Shown: positions 43,470 through 52,942, counted from the first letter of the stretch. The stretch is DNA of 64,000 nt from Bradyrhizobium sp. SK17 (GCF_002831585.1 NZ_CP025113.1:2108001-2172000); one strand, 5' to 3'. The notes: a model not told the origin generated them from the sequence alone. Translations and numbers: made by a program.

Positions 43470-44674
43470 ATGACTGCAACGACCGGTGCGGCTGCCGCCA
43501 CGCATCTCGACGTCGATCCGTTCGCGCTCGACTTCTTCGCCGATCCGTTCCCGACCCATGAGCGGCTGCGCGAGGCCGGGCCGGTGGTTTATCTGGACAA
43601 GTGGAATGTCTATGGCGTGGCGCGCTATGCGGAGGTGTATGCCGTCCTGAACGATCCCGCCACGTTCTGCTCCAGCCGCGGCGTCGGCCTGAGCGACTTT
43701 TCCAAGGAGAAGCCGTGGCGGCCGGCGAGCCTGATCCTGGAGGCCGATCCGCCCGCCCATACCCGGACCCGGACCGTCTTGAGCACGGTGCTGTCGGCGA
43801 CCGTGATGAAGCAGCTTCGCGGGCGGTTTGCCGCCGCGGCGGAGGCTTGTGTCGACACGCTGCTGGAGAAGCGCAGGTTCGACGCGATCACCGACCTTGC
43901 GGAAGCCTATCCGCTGTCGATCTTTCCCGATGCGCTCGGCCTGAAGCCGGAGGGCCGCGAGCACCTGCTGCCCTATGCGAGCCTGGTGTTCAACGCCTTC
44001 GGTCCGCCGAACCAGCTCCGCGAGGAGGCGATCCGGCGCTCGGCGCCGCATCAGGCCTATGTCGCCGAGCAATGCCAGCGCGACAACCTCACCCCGGTGG
44101 AATCGGCGCCTGCATCCATGCCCATGTCGATAGCGGTGCCATTACCGAGACCGAAGCGCCACTGCTGGTGCGCTCGCTGCTGTCGGCCGGCCTCGACACC
44201 ACCGTCAACGGCATCGGTGCCGCGGTCTATTGTCTGGCGCGCTTTCCCGACCAGTTCGAGAAGCTGCGCGGCGATCCGACATTGGCGCGCAATGCCTTCG
44301 AGGAGGCGGTGCGGTTCGAAAGTCCGGTCCAGACCTTCTTCCGCACCACCACCCGCGAGATCGAGCTCAGCGGCGTCACCATCCCGGAGGGCGAGAAGGT
44401 GCTGATGTTCCTCGCCGCGGCCAACCGCGACCCGCGTCGCTGGGAGGAGCCCGACAGCTACAACATCACGCGCCGCACCTCGGGCCATGTCGGTTACGGC
44501 TCGGGCATCCACATGTGCGTCGGTCAACTCGTCGCCCGCCTCGAAGGCGAGGTGATGATGGCGGCCTTGGCGCGCCGTGTCGCGAAGATCGAAATCACGG
44601 GCGAGCCGAAGCGCCTGTTCAACAACACGCTGCGCGGGCTCGAGAGCCTGCCGGTCGAAATCACGCCGGCTTGA
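43470..44674 (+). pseudogene. CYP199A-type cytochrome P450 with a single-base frameshift
   Basis: The first frame (43470 to about 44095) encodes the N-terminal half, with DPFALDFFADPFPTHERLRE and YLDKWNVYGVARYAEVYAV. The protein continues in the -1 register through I-helix SAGLDTT, K-helix EEAVRF and haem-ligand motif GYGSGIHMCVG to 44674. At the junction the expected reading is NLTPGGIGACIH, but the DNA reads acc ccg gtg gaa tcg: one G is missing in the stretch 44093-44100. Restoring it gives a full-length P450 very close to CYP199A2/A4, which demethylate 4-methoxybenzoate-type acids. It is either a real inactivation or a sequencing error. GGGAGG precedes the ATG. Confidence 0.85.
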
Positions 44675-44708
44675 CGCCGGCTGTGGAGCAACGCGAGGGA
44701 GGGACAGG

Positions 44709-45935
44709 ATGAGGGGCTTTGGGATTGGGCGATTTGGGGTTGGATTTGCGCTGGCATTGGCCTGCGCTACGGGCAGTGCGCATGCGGAGATTTCCGACAA
44801 TGTGGTGCGGGTCGGCGTGCTGAACGACATTTCCGGCATCTTCCAGGACACCAACGGCATGGGCTCGGTGGAAGCCGCGCGGATGGCGGCGGAGGATTTC
44901 AACGGCGGCGGCAAGGGCATCAAGGTCGAGATCGTCTACGCCGATCACCAGAACAAGGCCGACGTGGGCTCTGCGATCGCGCGCAAATGGCTCGACGTCG
45001 AAGGCGTCGATGCCATCGTCGACGTGCCGAACTCGGCGGTCGGCCTCGCCATCAACACCATCCTGCGCGACTCCAGGATGACATTCCTGGCCTCGTCGAC
45101 CGCAAGCTCCGACCTCACCGGCAAGGCCTGCTCGCCCAACACCATCCAGTGGGTCAACGACGCCTGGGCCACCGGCAACACCACCGCGGCCGCGATGATG
45201 CAGCGCGGCGGCAAGGACTGGTACTTCGTGACCGTCGACTATGCGCTCGGCAAGGGCATCGAAGCCGAAGCGACCAACTACATCGAGAAGCATGGCGGCA
45301 AGGTGCTGGGATCGAGCAAGCATCCGCTCGGCACCTCGGACTTCGCGTCCTTCCTGTTGCAGGCGCAGAACTCGAAAGCCAAGGTGATTGGCCTCGCCAA
45401 TGCCGGCGGCGACACCATCAATGCGGTGAAGCAGGCGGCCGAGTTCGGCATCCAGCAGAGCGGCCAGACCATGGTGGCGTTCCTGCTGTTCGTGAACGAC
45501 ATCCACGGCATGGGCCTGAAGGTGGCGCAGGGCCTGCAACTGCTGGAAGCCTTCTACTGGGACATGAATGACGATACCCGCGCCTTCGCCAAGCGTTTCG
45601 CCGCGCGCCCCGGCATGAACGGCAAGATGCCGAGCGGCAACCAGGCCGGCGTCTACGCCTCGACGCTCGCTTACCTCAACGCGGTTGCGGCAACCGGCAG
45701 CGACGACGCCAAGGTCGTGGTGCCGCAGATGAAGACCTTCAAGGGCAAGGACAGACTGTTCGGCGACACCACGATCCGCCAGGACGGCCGCGTCATCCAC
45801 CCGATGTATCTGTTCGAGGTGAAGAAGCCGGAGGAGTCGAAGTACCCCTACGACTATTACAAGCTGATCGCGACCATCCCGGCCGAGCAGGCGTTCCGCC
45901 CGCTGGCCGATGGCGGGTGTCCGCTGGTGAAGTGA
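44709..45935 (+). CDS. ABC transporter substrate-binding protein, Liv/aromatic type (orphan)
   Basis: A 408-residue periplasmic protein with a signal peptide (GVGFALALACATGSAHA) and a type I binding fold (VRVGVLNDISGIFQDTNG). It resembles binding proteins for aromatic acids and amides in the LivJ family. ATG at 44709 after GGGAGGGACAGG. It starts 34 bases after the P450 frame, so both are probably co-transcribed. No permease or ATPase follows. The aromatic context suggests capture of a phenylpropanoid or methoxybenzoate, as for CouP, but this is inferred. Confidence 0.85.
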   Translation: MRGFGIGRFGVGFALALACATGSAHAEISDNVVRVGVLNDISGIFQDTNGMGSVEAARMAAEDFNGGGKGIKVEIVYADHQNKADVGSAIARKWLDVEGVDAIVDVPNSAVGLAINTILRDSRMTFLASSTASSDLTGKACSPNTIQWVNDAWATGNTTAAAMMQRGGKDWYFVTVDYALGKGIEAEATNYIEKHGGKVLGSSKHPLGTSDFASFLLQAQNSKAKVIGLANAGGDTINAVKQAAEFGIQQSGQTMVAFLLFVNDIHGMGLKVAQGLQLLEAFYWDMNDDTRAFAKRFAARPGMNGKMPSGNQAGVYASTLAYLNAVAATGSDDAKVVVPQMKTFKGKDRLFGDTTIRQDGRVIHPMYLFEVKKPEESKYPYDYYKLIATIPAEQAFRPLADGGCPLVK

Positions 45936-45963
45936 GCAGGTTGGTTGCCACGCAGATCGCTGC

Positions 45964-45988
45964 ACCTCTCCCACAAGGGGAGAGGCGA
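45964..45988. repeat. Group E palindrome, single
   Basis: A CCTCTCCCACAAGGGGAGAGG hairpin between the convergent binding-protein and cysteine hydrolase genes. Confidence 0.7.
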
Positions 45989-46021
45989 GCCGAGTTCGTT
46001 GCGCGAGAGTTGTCCTCGTCG

Positions 46022-46687
46022 CTACGCCGCCTTCGAACTCGCCGCTCCATCACCCGCCTTCACCCGCCCCAGCATCTCGCTGGCCGTCATCACATGTGCG
46101 GTCGAGAACGCCAGGATCGTCAGCGTGGCCCGATGCACCTGCTCGGCGGACATCGCGCCCTGGCCGACATCGGGATAGTCGAACGTGCCCGTCGCGTCCG
46201 ACAGGAAGACGACCTTGTAATTGTGGAACATGGCGTCGCGCGCGGTGGCGTGGCAGCAGTTCTCGGTCGTCGTGCCCGAGATGATCACTGTCGTGATGCC
46301 CCATTCGCGCAGGATGAGGTCGAGGTCGGTGGCGAAGAACGCGCTGTAGCGGTGCTTCTTGATGACATGTTCGCCCGGCGCCGGCGCGAGGTCATTGAAG
46401 ATCTCGACGCCCGCGCTGCCGTCGACCAGCGACGAGCGGTCGGCGATCGGCCCATAGAGATCGTCGTACAGCCCCATGTCGCTGCCGTCGCGGCGATGCA
46501 CATGCGCGGTGTAGATGACGCGGATGCCCTTGTCGCGGCAGGCCTTCAGGGTCTGCGCCAGCCGGGGCACCATGGCGGCGGCCTGCGCGGAGCGCAGCTT
46601 GGCGCCCTCGGCCACGAAATCGTTCTGCATGTCGACAACGATCATGACGGTCTTGCTGGGATCGATGACGTCGCATTGATAGCCCAT
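46022..46687 (-). CDS. Cysteine hydrolase, isochorismatase family
   Basis: A 221-residue hydrolase with the family triad: Asp in VVDMQNDF (about 19), Lys in IKKHRYSAF (about 110) and nucleophilic Cys in SGTTTENCCHATARDA (about 145). GGAGAGGAG precedes the ATG. Members hydrolyse amides such as nicotinamide, N-carbamoyl compounds and biuret, or isochorismate. Biuret hydrolase activity would connect to the nearby allophanate hydrolase, but nothing in the sequence read here proves it. The AraC-type gene is divergent. Confidence 0.85.
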   Translation of the reverse strand: MGYQCDVIDPSKTVMIVVDMQNDFVAEGAKLRSAQAAAMVPRLAQTLKACRDKGIRVIYTAHVHRRDGSDMGLYDDLYGPIADRSSLVDGSAGVEIFNDLAPAPGEHVIKKHRYSAFFATDLDLILREWGITTVIISGTTTENCCHATARDAMFHNYKVVFLSDATGTFDYPDVGQGAMSAEQVHRATLTILAFSTAHVMTASEMLGRVKAGDGAASSKAA

Positions 46688-46837
46688 GTGGTGTCTCCTC
46701 TCCGGGTGGGAGGCTCTTTTTTACGCCGGTTCCTGCGGTCGTTCTTGGCTGTGCGGGCCAATCGCTGGACTCTGCTTGCCAGAACCGGGGACGGGACGCA
46801 GAATATCCCGCTGCCGGGTTGGGCGGGAGCAAGGCCA

Positions 46838-47788
46838 ATGCAGACCCCAGATCACGCAATCGTCGCGCAGACGCTCGTCGCGCCGGGTGACAGTTTCGAC
46901 CGCTGGCACCACGTCACCTGCCGCGAATTCTCGCTGACCGAATGCCGCCGCGTCGCGGACGAGGCGTTTGCCGCATCGATCTCGATCCGCCATTTCGGCC
47001 CGCTTGCGATCAACGACATCTGGTCGTCGACGCCGGCTGCCGACCGCATCCGGGTGATGCGCAGCGCGAGCGACGTGCGCCGGGATCCGCGCGACTATTT
47101 CATGTTGTGGCTGACGCTGCGCGGCGAGGTTTCTTTCGCGCAGGGCGGACGCGAGGTGCAGATGCGCCGCGGCGATCTCATGCTGCATGATCAGGCGCAG
47201 CCATTCGCGCTCGAATTCGCCCCGAGCGCGCGTTCGATCATGGTGTCGATCCCGCGGCCGCTGCTGCTCGCGCGCCTGCCGGACGCGCAACGCCTGACGG
47301 CGCGGCGGATCGGTCACGCGTCAAAAGTCGGCGCGCTGGCCGGGTCACTGATCCGGCGGTTGACGCGGCTCGATGACGAAGCCGGGCCTGCGGCAATCCG
47401 GCTCGGGGCGTCCGCGCTCGATATTTTCGCGACCATGCTCCAGACCGAGCTGACGGACGATGCGCCCCGGCACGGCGACGACCGGCTGGCGCGGGTCAAG
47501 GCCTATGTCCTGGCTCATCTCGACGATCCCGAGCTCGATCTCGATGCGATCGCCACGGCGCAGAGCATCGCGCCGCGCACGCTGAACCGCCTGTTCGCGC
47601 GCGAAGGCACCACGCCGATCCGCTGGCTGTGGCAGCAGCGCCTTGCCGGCGCCTATCAGGCGCTGGCCGAACGGCGGTTTGGCAGCGTCACCGATGTCGC
47701 GCTCAGCTTCGGCTTCAGCGACGTTTCGCATTTCAGCCGCGCCTTCAAGGCCGCGTTCGGCCGTTCACCGCATCAGGTGATGGGGTAA
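46838..47788 (+). CDS. AraC-family transcriptional regulator
   Basis: A 316-residue regulator. The N-terminal beta-barrel domain (about 20-180, AraC-binding-like, as in FeaR) includes DYFMLWLTLRGEVSFAQGGR. The C-terminal double helix-turn-helix (about 215-315) has SIAPRTLNRLFAREGTTPIRW and DVALSFGFSDVSHFSRAFK. ATG at 46838; an upstream open frame has no similarity. It is divergent from the cysteine hydrolase and convergent with the tannase-like gene, and probably controls one of these. Confidence 0.88.
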   Translation: MQTPDHAIVAQTLVAPGDSFDRWHHVTCREFSLTECRRVADEAFAASISIRHFGPLAINDIWSSTPAADRIRVMRSASDVRRDPRDYFMLWLTLRGEVSFAQGGREVQMRRGDLMLHDQAQPFALEFAPSARSIMVSIPRPLLLARLPDAQRLTARRIGHASKVGALAGSLIRRLTRLDDEAGPAAIRLGASALDIFATMLQTELTDDAPRHGDDRLARVKAYVLAHLDDPELDLDAIATAQSIAPRTLNRLFAREGTTPIRWLWQQRLAGAYQALAERRFGSVTDVALSFGFSDVSHFSRAFKAAFGRSPHQVMG

Positions 47789-47800
47789 CGCACCCTCCCG

Positions 47801-49465
47801 TCATGGCGCGCAGGCGAAGCTCGCCGCTTCAGTGACCGGCCCCGCCTTGTAATGCGGCCACGCCGGCCAGCGGCACAAGGGCAGCGCGCGGATCGTGTCG
47901 AAGCTCGGCGCCTCGGTCTTCTGCTCGCGCACCACGAGATCGCCAGGCGCCTTGCCATTCTCGACCCAGTCGACCAGCACCGCCAGCATGTCGACATTGG
48001 CCGGAGCGCCGGAGCCGACATGGTCGACGCCGGGGGCGGTGTAGAGCCTGGCGAACTCCGCGACCTTGTCCTTGCCGAGCGTCTTCTCGACAGTCTCGAA
48101 GTAGCGGATGCCGGCATAGGGGCTTTGCGCGTAGTCGGCCATGTGTTCGAGCATGACGAGCCTGCCGCCGCGGGCGTGGAAGCGGCTGAGATCCGGATTG
48201 GTGGAATCCATCAGGGCGGACACTTCCAGCACGCGCGCTCTGTGGTCCTCGGGCTTGTAGGTCGTGACGTCGAGTTTCGGATCGCGCGCGAAGACATATT
48301 GAATGCCGCCGGCACCGTAGATCCAGGCGATGCCATTGGTTGGAGCCGGCGGCTGCGCCGGCGCCGTGGTGCCGAGCCACCAGGCCTTCCAGCCGCCGGT
48401 CGGCCCGAACGCCGGCGTATTCTCGCCCGACACGCCCCAGCCCGGATAGTCGTCGAGGCCGTTGGCGAGCGGAAACGAGAATTTGTACGGCGAATGCAAG
48501 GTCTCGATCGCGGCAATCTGCTTGTCGGTCAGGCAGTCGTCGCCGCTCTGGCCCGCAGCGCAGGCCAGCGAGGCCGGCTTGAACGCGGCCTTGCAGCCGA
48601 CCGGATCCTGCACCAAGCCGTCGTCCGAGCCGTCCTGCCTGTCGCAAGCCTTGAGCACGGCGTCGGCGACGAGCATGATTTGCGCCGGCCTGATCCAGCC
48701 ATCGCCCATCGTGACGAGGCCGGATCGGGTGCCGGCATGTTGCAACCCGACCCAGTTGATCACGGGCACGCGCGCGAAGATGCCATCGAAATCGTCCGGG
48801 TAACGCTGCGCCATGGTCAGCGCCTCGCGCCCGCCTTCGGACGATCCCATGAAATACGTCTTCGCCGGCGGCTTGCCGTAGGCGCGCACCGTCAACGCCC
48901 GTGCGGCGTCGTGCACCTTCTTGTAGGCCTTGTGCGAAAAATTCTCGAACGCCTCGTCGTTGAGCGCGAACTGCTGCGGCGGCTCACCCGGCTTCTGCTC
49001 GTGGCCGGAGTCGGTGCCGACGGTGACGAAGCCGAGCGCCAGCGGCGATGCCTTGTCGAACGGATAGGCCGGCGGCAGGCCGAGGCCCGATATCAGCACT
49101 CCGTTGAAGCCGCCGCCGCCATATTGCAGCGAGCGGCCGTTCCACTCGACCGGCAAATTGACCTCGAACTTGATCGGCGGCGCCTTGGGATCGACAGGAT
49201 CAATATGCCCGAGCACTTTGCAGAAGGCCGGATTGGCCGGGACGATACGGCTGGCAGGTGTCGGCGCCTTCTCGGTAACCGACAGTGGCGTCGGCGCCTG
49301 GAGCGTGGCAGTGTCGATCTTGACCGCGCCATCGGCGGGTCCGCCAAGGCCGTTGCAGGTTGCCGCGGAATCCCCGGTCATCTGCGCCGCGGACGCCACC
49401 GAGCCGCATGACGCCAGCGTGACCAGCGAAGCCGCAAGCGCCCATGCGCGCGCATCGAACCGCAT
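47801..49465 (-). CDS. Tannase/feruloyl esterase family alpha/beta hydrolase
   Basis: A 554-residue exported hydrolase. The N-terminus has a signal with a lipobox-like LASC at 17-20, so it may be a lipoprotein, or be cleaved after VASA. The nucleophile elbow is GSSEGGREAL; the lid region contains paired cysteines, and Asp/His of the triad are near TNPDLSRF and APGVDHVG. GGGGAGGAAA precedes the ATG at 49465. Family members release gallate, ferulate or related acids from plant esters, consistent with feruloyl-CoA synthase 7 kb away. Confidence 0.88.
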   Translation of the reverse strand: MRFDARAWALAASLVTLASCGSVASAAQMTGDSAATCNGLGGPADGAVKIDTATLQAPTPLSVTEKAPTPASRIVPANPAFCKVLGHIDPVDPKAPPIKFEVNLPVEWNGRSLQYGGGGFNGVLISGLGLPPAYPFDKASPLALGFVTVGTDSGHEQKPGEPPQQFALNDEAFENFSHKAYKKVHDAARALTVRAYGKPPAKTYFMGSSEGGREALTMAQRYPDDFDGIFARVPVINWVGLQHAGTRSGLVTMGDGWIRPAQIMLVADAVLKACDRQDGSDDGLVQDPVGCKAAFKPASLACAAGQSGDDCLTDKQIAAIETLHSPYKFSFPLANGLDDYPGWGVSGENTPAFGPTGGWKAWWLGTTAPAQPPAPTNGIAWIYGAGGIQYVFARDPKLDVTTYKPEDHRARVLEVSALMDSTNPDLSRFHARGGRLVMLEHMADYAQSPYAGIRYFETVEKTLGKDKVAEFARLYTAPGVDHVGSGAPANVDMLAVLVDWVENGKAPGDLVVREQKTEAPSFDTIRALPLCRWPAWPHYKAGPVTEAASFACAP

Positions 49466-49548
49466 CGTTTCCTCCCCGGGCATTATTGTTGCTTTGGCAA
49501 GTATTTCACGCGCCGCCCTGGCGCACAAGCCGCGCCGGGCATATGCGC

Positions 49549-50823
49549 CTATTGCGCGACCTTGCTGCTGCCCTGCGTGATCAGCCGTGCGGCGCGCTGG
49601 TTGCGGGCGTGGACCCAGAGCCAGCTCAGCGCGACGCTGAGGCGGTTGCGCAGACCGATCAGGAAGTAGATGTGGGCGATGCCCCAGATCCACCAGGCGA
49701 GCGCGCCGCGCAGCTTGAACTTGCCGAAGTCGATCACCGCGAGCCGCTTGCCGATCTGGGCGAGGCTGCCGGCGTGCTTGTAGTGGAACGGCGGCAAGGT
49801 CTCGCCCTTGAGCCGCGCCTTGATCAGCGCGGCGGCGTAGCGTCCTTCCTGCTTGGCGGCCGGCGCGATGCCGGGCACCGGATTGCCGTCGGCATCCTTG
49901 ATGGTGACGGTGTCGCCGACCGCGAAGATCTCGGGATGGCCGGGCACGGTGAGATCAGGCTCGACCTGTAGCCGCTGGGCGCGATCGGCTGGTGCGTCGA
50001 GCCATTCGGCGGCGCGCGAGGCGCGCACGCCGGCGGCCCAGACGATGGTGCGCGCCGCGAGTTGTTTGCCGCCATAGACCACGCCGTCGGCGGTGCATTC
50101 GGTGACGGGCTCACCGAGTACGACCTGGACGCCGAGGCTCTCCAGCGCGCGCTGCGCATAGGCGGAGAGATCGTCGGGGAAACCTGCCAGCACGCGCGGG
50201 CCGGCCTCGATCAGCACCACGCGCGCCATCCGCGTGTCGATGTGGCGGAAGTCGCGCGGCAGCGTGTCCTTGGCGAGGTCGGCGATGGTGCCGGCCATCT
50301 CGACGCCGGTCGGACCGGCGCCGACCACGACAAAGGTCAGCAGCGCGGCGCGCGCCTCCGGATCGGTCTCGCGCTCGGCGCGCTCGAAGGCGACCAGGAT
50401 GCGCCGCCGCAGCGTGGTGGCATCTTCCAGCGTCTTCAGGCCGGGCGCGAACGGCTCCCATTCGTCATGGCCGAAATAAGCGTGCCGCGCGCCGGTGGCG
50501 AGGACCAGCGTGTCATAGGGAATGCTGCCGCCATCATCGAGTTGCACTTGCTTCGCTGCCGCGTCGACGCCGCAGACATTGGCGAACAGCGTCGTCACCT
50601 CGGGCCGGTCGCGCAACAGATAGCGGATCGGCCAGGCGATCTCGCTTGTGGCAAGCGATGCGGTTGCGACCTGGTAGAGCAGCGGCTGGAACAGATGATG
50701 GTTGCGGCGGTCGATCAGCGTGATCTCGACCGGCGCGCCCGCAAGACCGAAAGCCGCTTCCAAGCCGCCGAAGCCGGCGCCGACGATCACCACGCGATGA
50801 GGTTTGGCCGGCGCTTGCGTCAT
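49549..50823 (-). CDS. ndh: Type II NADH dehydrogenase / NAD(P)-FAD oxidoreductase
   Basis: A 424-residue flavoprotein with the FAD dinucleotide motif at the N-terminus (VIVGAGFGGLEAAF), the NHHLFQPLLYQVAT segment typical of NDH-2, and a second Rossmann fold for NADH (FVVVGAGPTGVEMAGTIADL at about 165-185). A C-terminal amphipathic region (WWIWGIAHIYFLIGLRNRL) anchors it to the membrane. It would pass electrons from NADH to quinone without proton pumping. It is monocistronic. Confidence 0.9.
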   Translation of the reverse strand: MTQAPAKPHRVVIVGAGFGGLEAAFGLAGAPVEITLIDRRNHHLFQPLLYQVATASLATSEIAWPIRYLLRDRPEVTTLFANVCGVDAAAKQVQLDDGGSIPYDTLVLATGARHAYFGHDEWEPFAPGLKTLEDATTLRRRILVAFERAERETDPEARAALLTFVVVGAGPTGVEMAGTIADLAKDTLPRDFRHIDTRMARVVLIEAGPRVLAGFPDDLSAYAQRALESLGVQVVLGEPVTECTADGVVYGGKQLAARTIVWAAGVRASRAAEWLDAPADRAQRLQVEPDLTVPGHPEIFAVGDTVTIKDADGNPVPGIAPAAKQEGRYAAALIKARLKGETLPPFHYKHAGSLAQIGKRLAVIDFGKFKLRGALAWWIWGIAHIYFLIGLRNRLSVALSWLWVHARNQRAARLITQGSSKVAQ

Positions 50824-51082
50824 CGGATGTCGCCCTCGGTTTCGAACGGCTTCGTCGTCTGATTATGTAATCATTCGTGGCCTCATTCCAAGTTGAATTG
50901 CTTGATCGCCCGATAGCAAAACCCGATCGTTGCACCTTCACGTATCGTATCGCCGACGGGCCGAGCCGAGGCTGAACATACGGCGGCCCGAATTATTTTT
51001 GCCGGACCGCATCCTTTGGCGGCGCGCGAACGTCCTTGGGGCTGACGCGGCCGGTTCAGGCCGCCGAACCAAGGAGGTTGCG

Positions 51083-51391
51083 ATGCGACGGACCCTGATC
51101 AGGTACAAGGCCAAGCCGGAGGCGGCGGAGAAGAATGCCGCGCTGGTTGCGGCTGTGTTCGCCGAGCTGAAGGCGGCGAGCCCCGACGGCGTGCGCTATC
51201 TGACCCTGCGGCTGGAGGACGACACCTTCATCCACATGGTCGAGACGGTGGCCGACGACGGCTCGAGCCCGATCCCGAAACTCGCCGCGTTCCAGGCCTT
51301 CCAGGACGGCATCCGCGATCGTTGCGCCGAACCGCCGCTGGTTCGCAGTGCCGTGATTGTCGGCAATTATCGTATGCTGGACGAACCGTGA
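51083..51391 (+). CDS. Small dimeric alpha-beta barrel (ABM-like) protein
   Basis: A 102-residue soluble protein: MRRTLIRYKAKPEAAEKNAA, LKAASPDGVRYLTLRLED and AFQAFQDGIRDRC fit an antibiotic-biosynthesis-monooxygenase-like ferredoxin fold. AAGGAGG precedes the ATG at 51083. The sigma-factor gene begins 21 bases after its stop, so the two form an operon. The function is unknown; small enzymes of this size commonly accompany SnoaL-bearing ECF sigma factors. Confidence 0.75.
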   Translation: MRRTLIRYKAKPEAAEKNAALVAAVFAELKAASPDGVRYLTLRLEDDTFIHMVETVADDGSSPIPKLAAFQAFQDGIRDRCAEPPLVRSAVIVGNYRMLDEP

Positions 51392-51411
51392 CACGATCTG
51401 GCGGAGCCGTC

Positions 51412-52302
51412 ATGACGTCACCACCCCAAGCGCCGGCCGAGGTCGACGCGCTGCTCGTGGCGATGCGGCCAAGGCTGCATCGCTACTGCGCCCGCATGGT
51501 CGGATCGGTCATCGATGGCGAGGACGTGCTGCAAGATGCGTTGATCAAGGCGGTGGAGGCCTTCGCCTCCGCGGCCCCGATCCAGAACCCGGAAGCCTGG
51601 CTGTTCCGGATCGCGCACAACACCGCGCTCGATTTCCTCAGGCGGCGTAACCGCCAGGACGCGCTCCACTCGTCGGAGGAGGTGGACATGATGGCCGGAG
51701 AGCTCGACGATGTCGGCCGCCGCGAGATCGCCGCCAGCAGCCTGCGCACCTTCATGCGCCTGCCGGTGGCGCAGCGCTCCAGCGTGATCCTGATGGATGT
51801 GCTCGGCTGCTCCTTGCAGGAGGTCTGCGGCATCATGGATTTCAGCCTGCCGGCGGTGAAGGCAGCACTGCACCGCGGGCGCACGCAACTGCGTGCGTTC
51901 GCCCGCGAGCCTGACGATGCGCCGCGGCCGGGCCTGTCGCCGGGCGATCGCGCCAGGTTGAACGCCTATGTCAGCCGCTTCAACGCCCGCGATTTCGACG
52001 CCATCCGCGCCATGATCGCCGATGACATCAGGCTCGAACTCGTCAACCGGACACGGCTGAACGGCAAGGCCGAGGTGTCACGCTATTTCGGCAACTATGC
52101 CAAGATCGATGACTGGCACCTCAAGACCGGACAAGTCGAAGGACGTCCCGCGATCCTGGTGTTCGAGCCGGGCGCACAGGATGCGCAGCCGCGATCGTTC
52201 ATGCTGCTCGACTGGACGGCGGACAAGGTTGCCGCGATCAGGGATTTCCGCCACGCGCCCTATGCGATCGACGGCGCCGAATGGGAGGTGGATCGGGGGT
52301 AG
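51412..52302 (+). CDS. ECF-type sigma factor with SnoaL-like C-terminal domain
   Basis: A 296-residue protein: region 2 (LHRYCARMVGSVIDGEDVLQDALIKA, FRIAHNTALDFLRRR) at about 15-90, region 4 (QRSSVILMDVLGCSLQEVC..LHRGRTQLR) at about 120-170, and a SnoaL/NTF2-type domain from about 180 to the end. In related groups such as ECF41 the extra domain controls the sigma factor in place of an anti-sigma protein; the WLPEP linker of ECF41 was not seen. GGAG precedes the ATG at 51412. Confidence 0.88.
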   Translation: MTSPPQAPAEVDALLVAMRPRLHRYCARMVGSVIDGEDVLQDALIKAVEAFASAAPIQNPEAWLFRIAHNTALDFLRRRNRQDALHSSEEVDMMAGELDDVGRREIAASSLRTFMRLPVAQRSSVILMDVLGCSLQEVCGIMDFSLPAVKAALHRGRTQLRAFAREPDDAPRPGLSPGDRARLNAYVSRFNARDFDAIRAMIADDIRLELVNRTRLNGKAEVSRYFGNYAKIDDWHLKTGQVEGRPAILVFEPGAQDAQPRSFMLLDWTADKVAAIRDFRHAPYAIDGAEWEVDRG

Positions 52303-52350
52303 GTGGCCGACCGTCCGTGCGTGGCGCAGTGATCGTTCCACAATCTCAGT

Positions 52351-52375
52351 GTCGTCCCGGCGAAAGCCGGGACGA
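52351..52375. repeat. Group B palindrome, solo hairpin
   Basis: GTCGTCCCGGCGAAAGCCGG followed by GACGAC, without the inward CCATAACCAC arm found at 12958 and 20487. It lies between convergent genes. Confidence 0.7.
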
Positions 52376-52393
52376 CAGCGGAGAGATTAGCCG

Positions 52394-52942
52394 CTACCGC
52401 GTCTTGCCGCCGAACTCGCCGCTGGCGATGCGCGCCATGCGGCTGCCGGCTGTGGCGGGAGTGCTGCTTCGTTCGAACATGCTGTCGCCGCCGCTCTCGC
52501 GCGGCACGGACGACGCTTCGTCGGAACGGCCGTTGCCCGGCCAGAACGTCAGGACCAGGTTCATCACGCCATTGACGACTGCGCCGACCACCGTCGTGGT
52601 GTGCTGATAGGTCAACGCGTATTCGGGAAATCGTCCTGCAACGGCCCTGTCGAGCACCATCAGGGCGATCCATGCCGCCATCACGCAGACCGGATCCCAT
52701 CCGATGTCGCGCACCCGCATCGACTGCAACATGAAGCAGATCACGAGCATGCCATAGAAGGAAAGAATCAAGGCAGGACTGTTCGCTGCCTGCGCCAGCA
52801 GCACGTCCGTCCTGCCGCTCGCCGGTGCATTGCCCGTGATGCCGTAGACCAGCATCAGGAAGCCGAGGCCGGTCACGAAGCTGCAGAAGAAGAACGCCAA
52901 CCGGCCCATCCGGGCATTGAAGCCGAAGATGTAATTCAGCAT
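52394..52942 (-). CDS. DUF805 membrane protein
   Basis: A 182-residue inner-membrane protein. The N-terminal FGFNARMGRLAFFF segment resembles the FxGRxxRxxFW start of DUF805, followed by about four hydrophobic helices and a disordered cytosolic tail from about 135. ATG at 52942 is chosen over an upstream ATG at 52993 because it gives the family start. The function of the family is unknown. Confidence 0.7.
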   Translation of the reverse strand: MLNYIFGFNARMGRLAFFFCSFVTGLGFLMLVYGITGNAPASGRTDVLLAQAANSPALILSFYGMLVICFMLQSMRVRDIGWDPVCVMAAWIALMVLDRAVAGRFPEYALTYQHTTTVVGAVVNGVMNLVLTFWPGNGRSDEASSVPRESGGDSMFERSSTPATAGSRMARIASGEFGGKTR

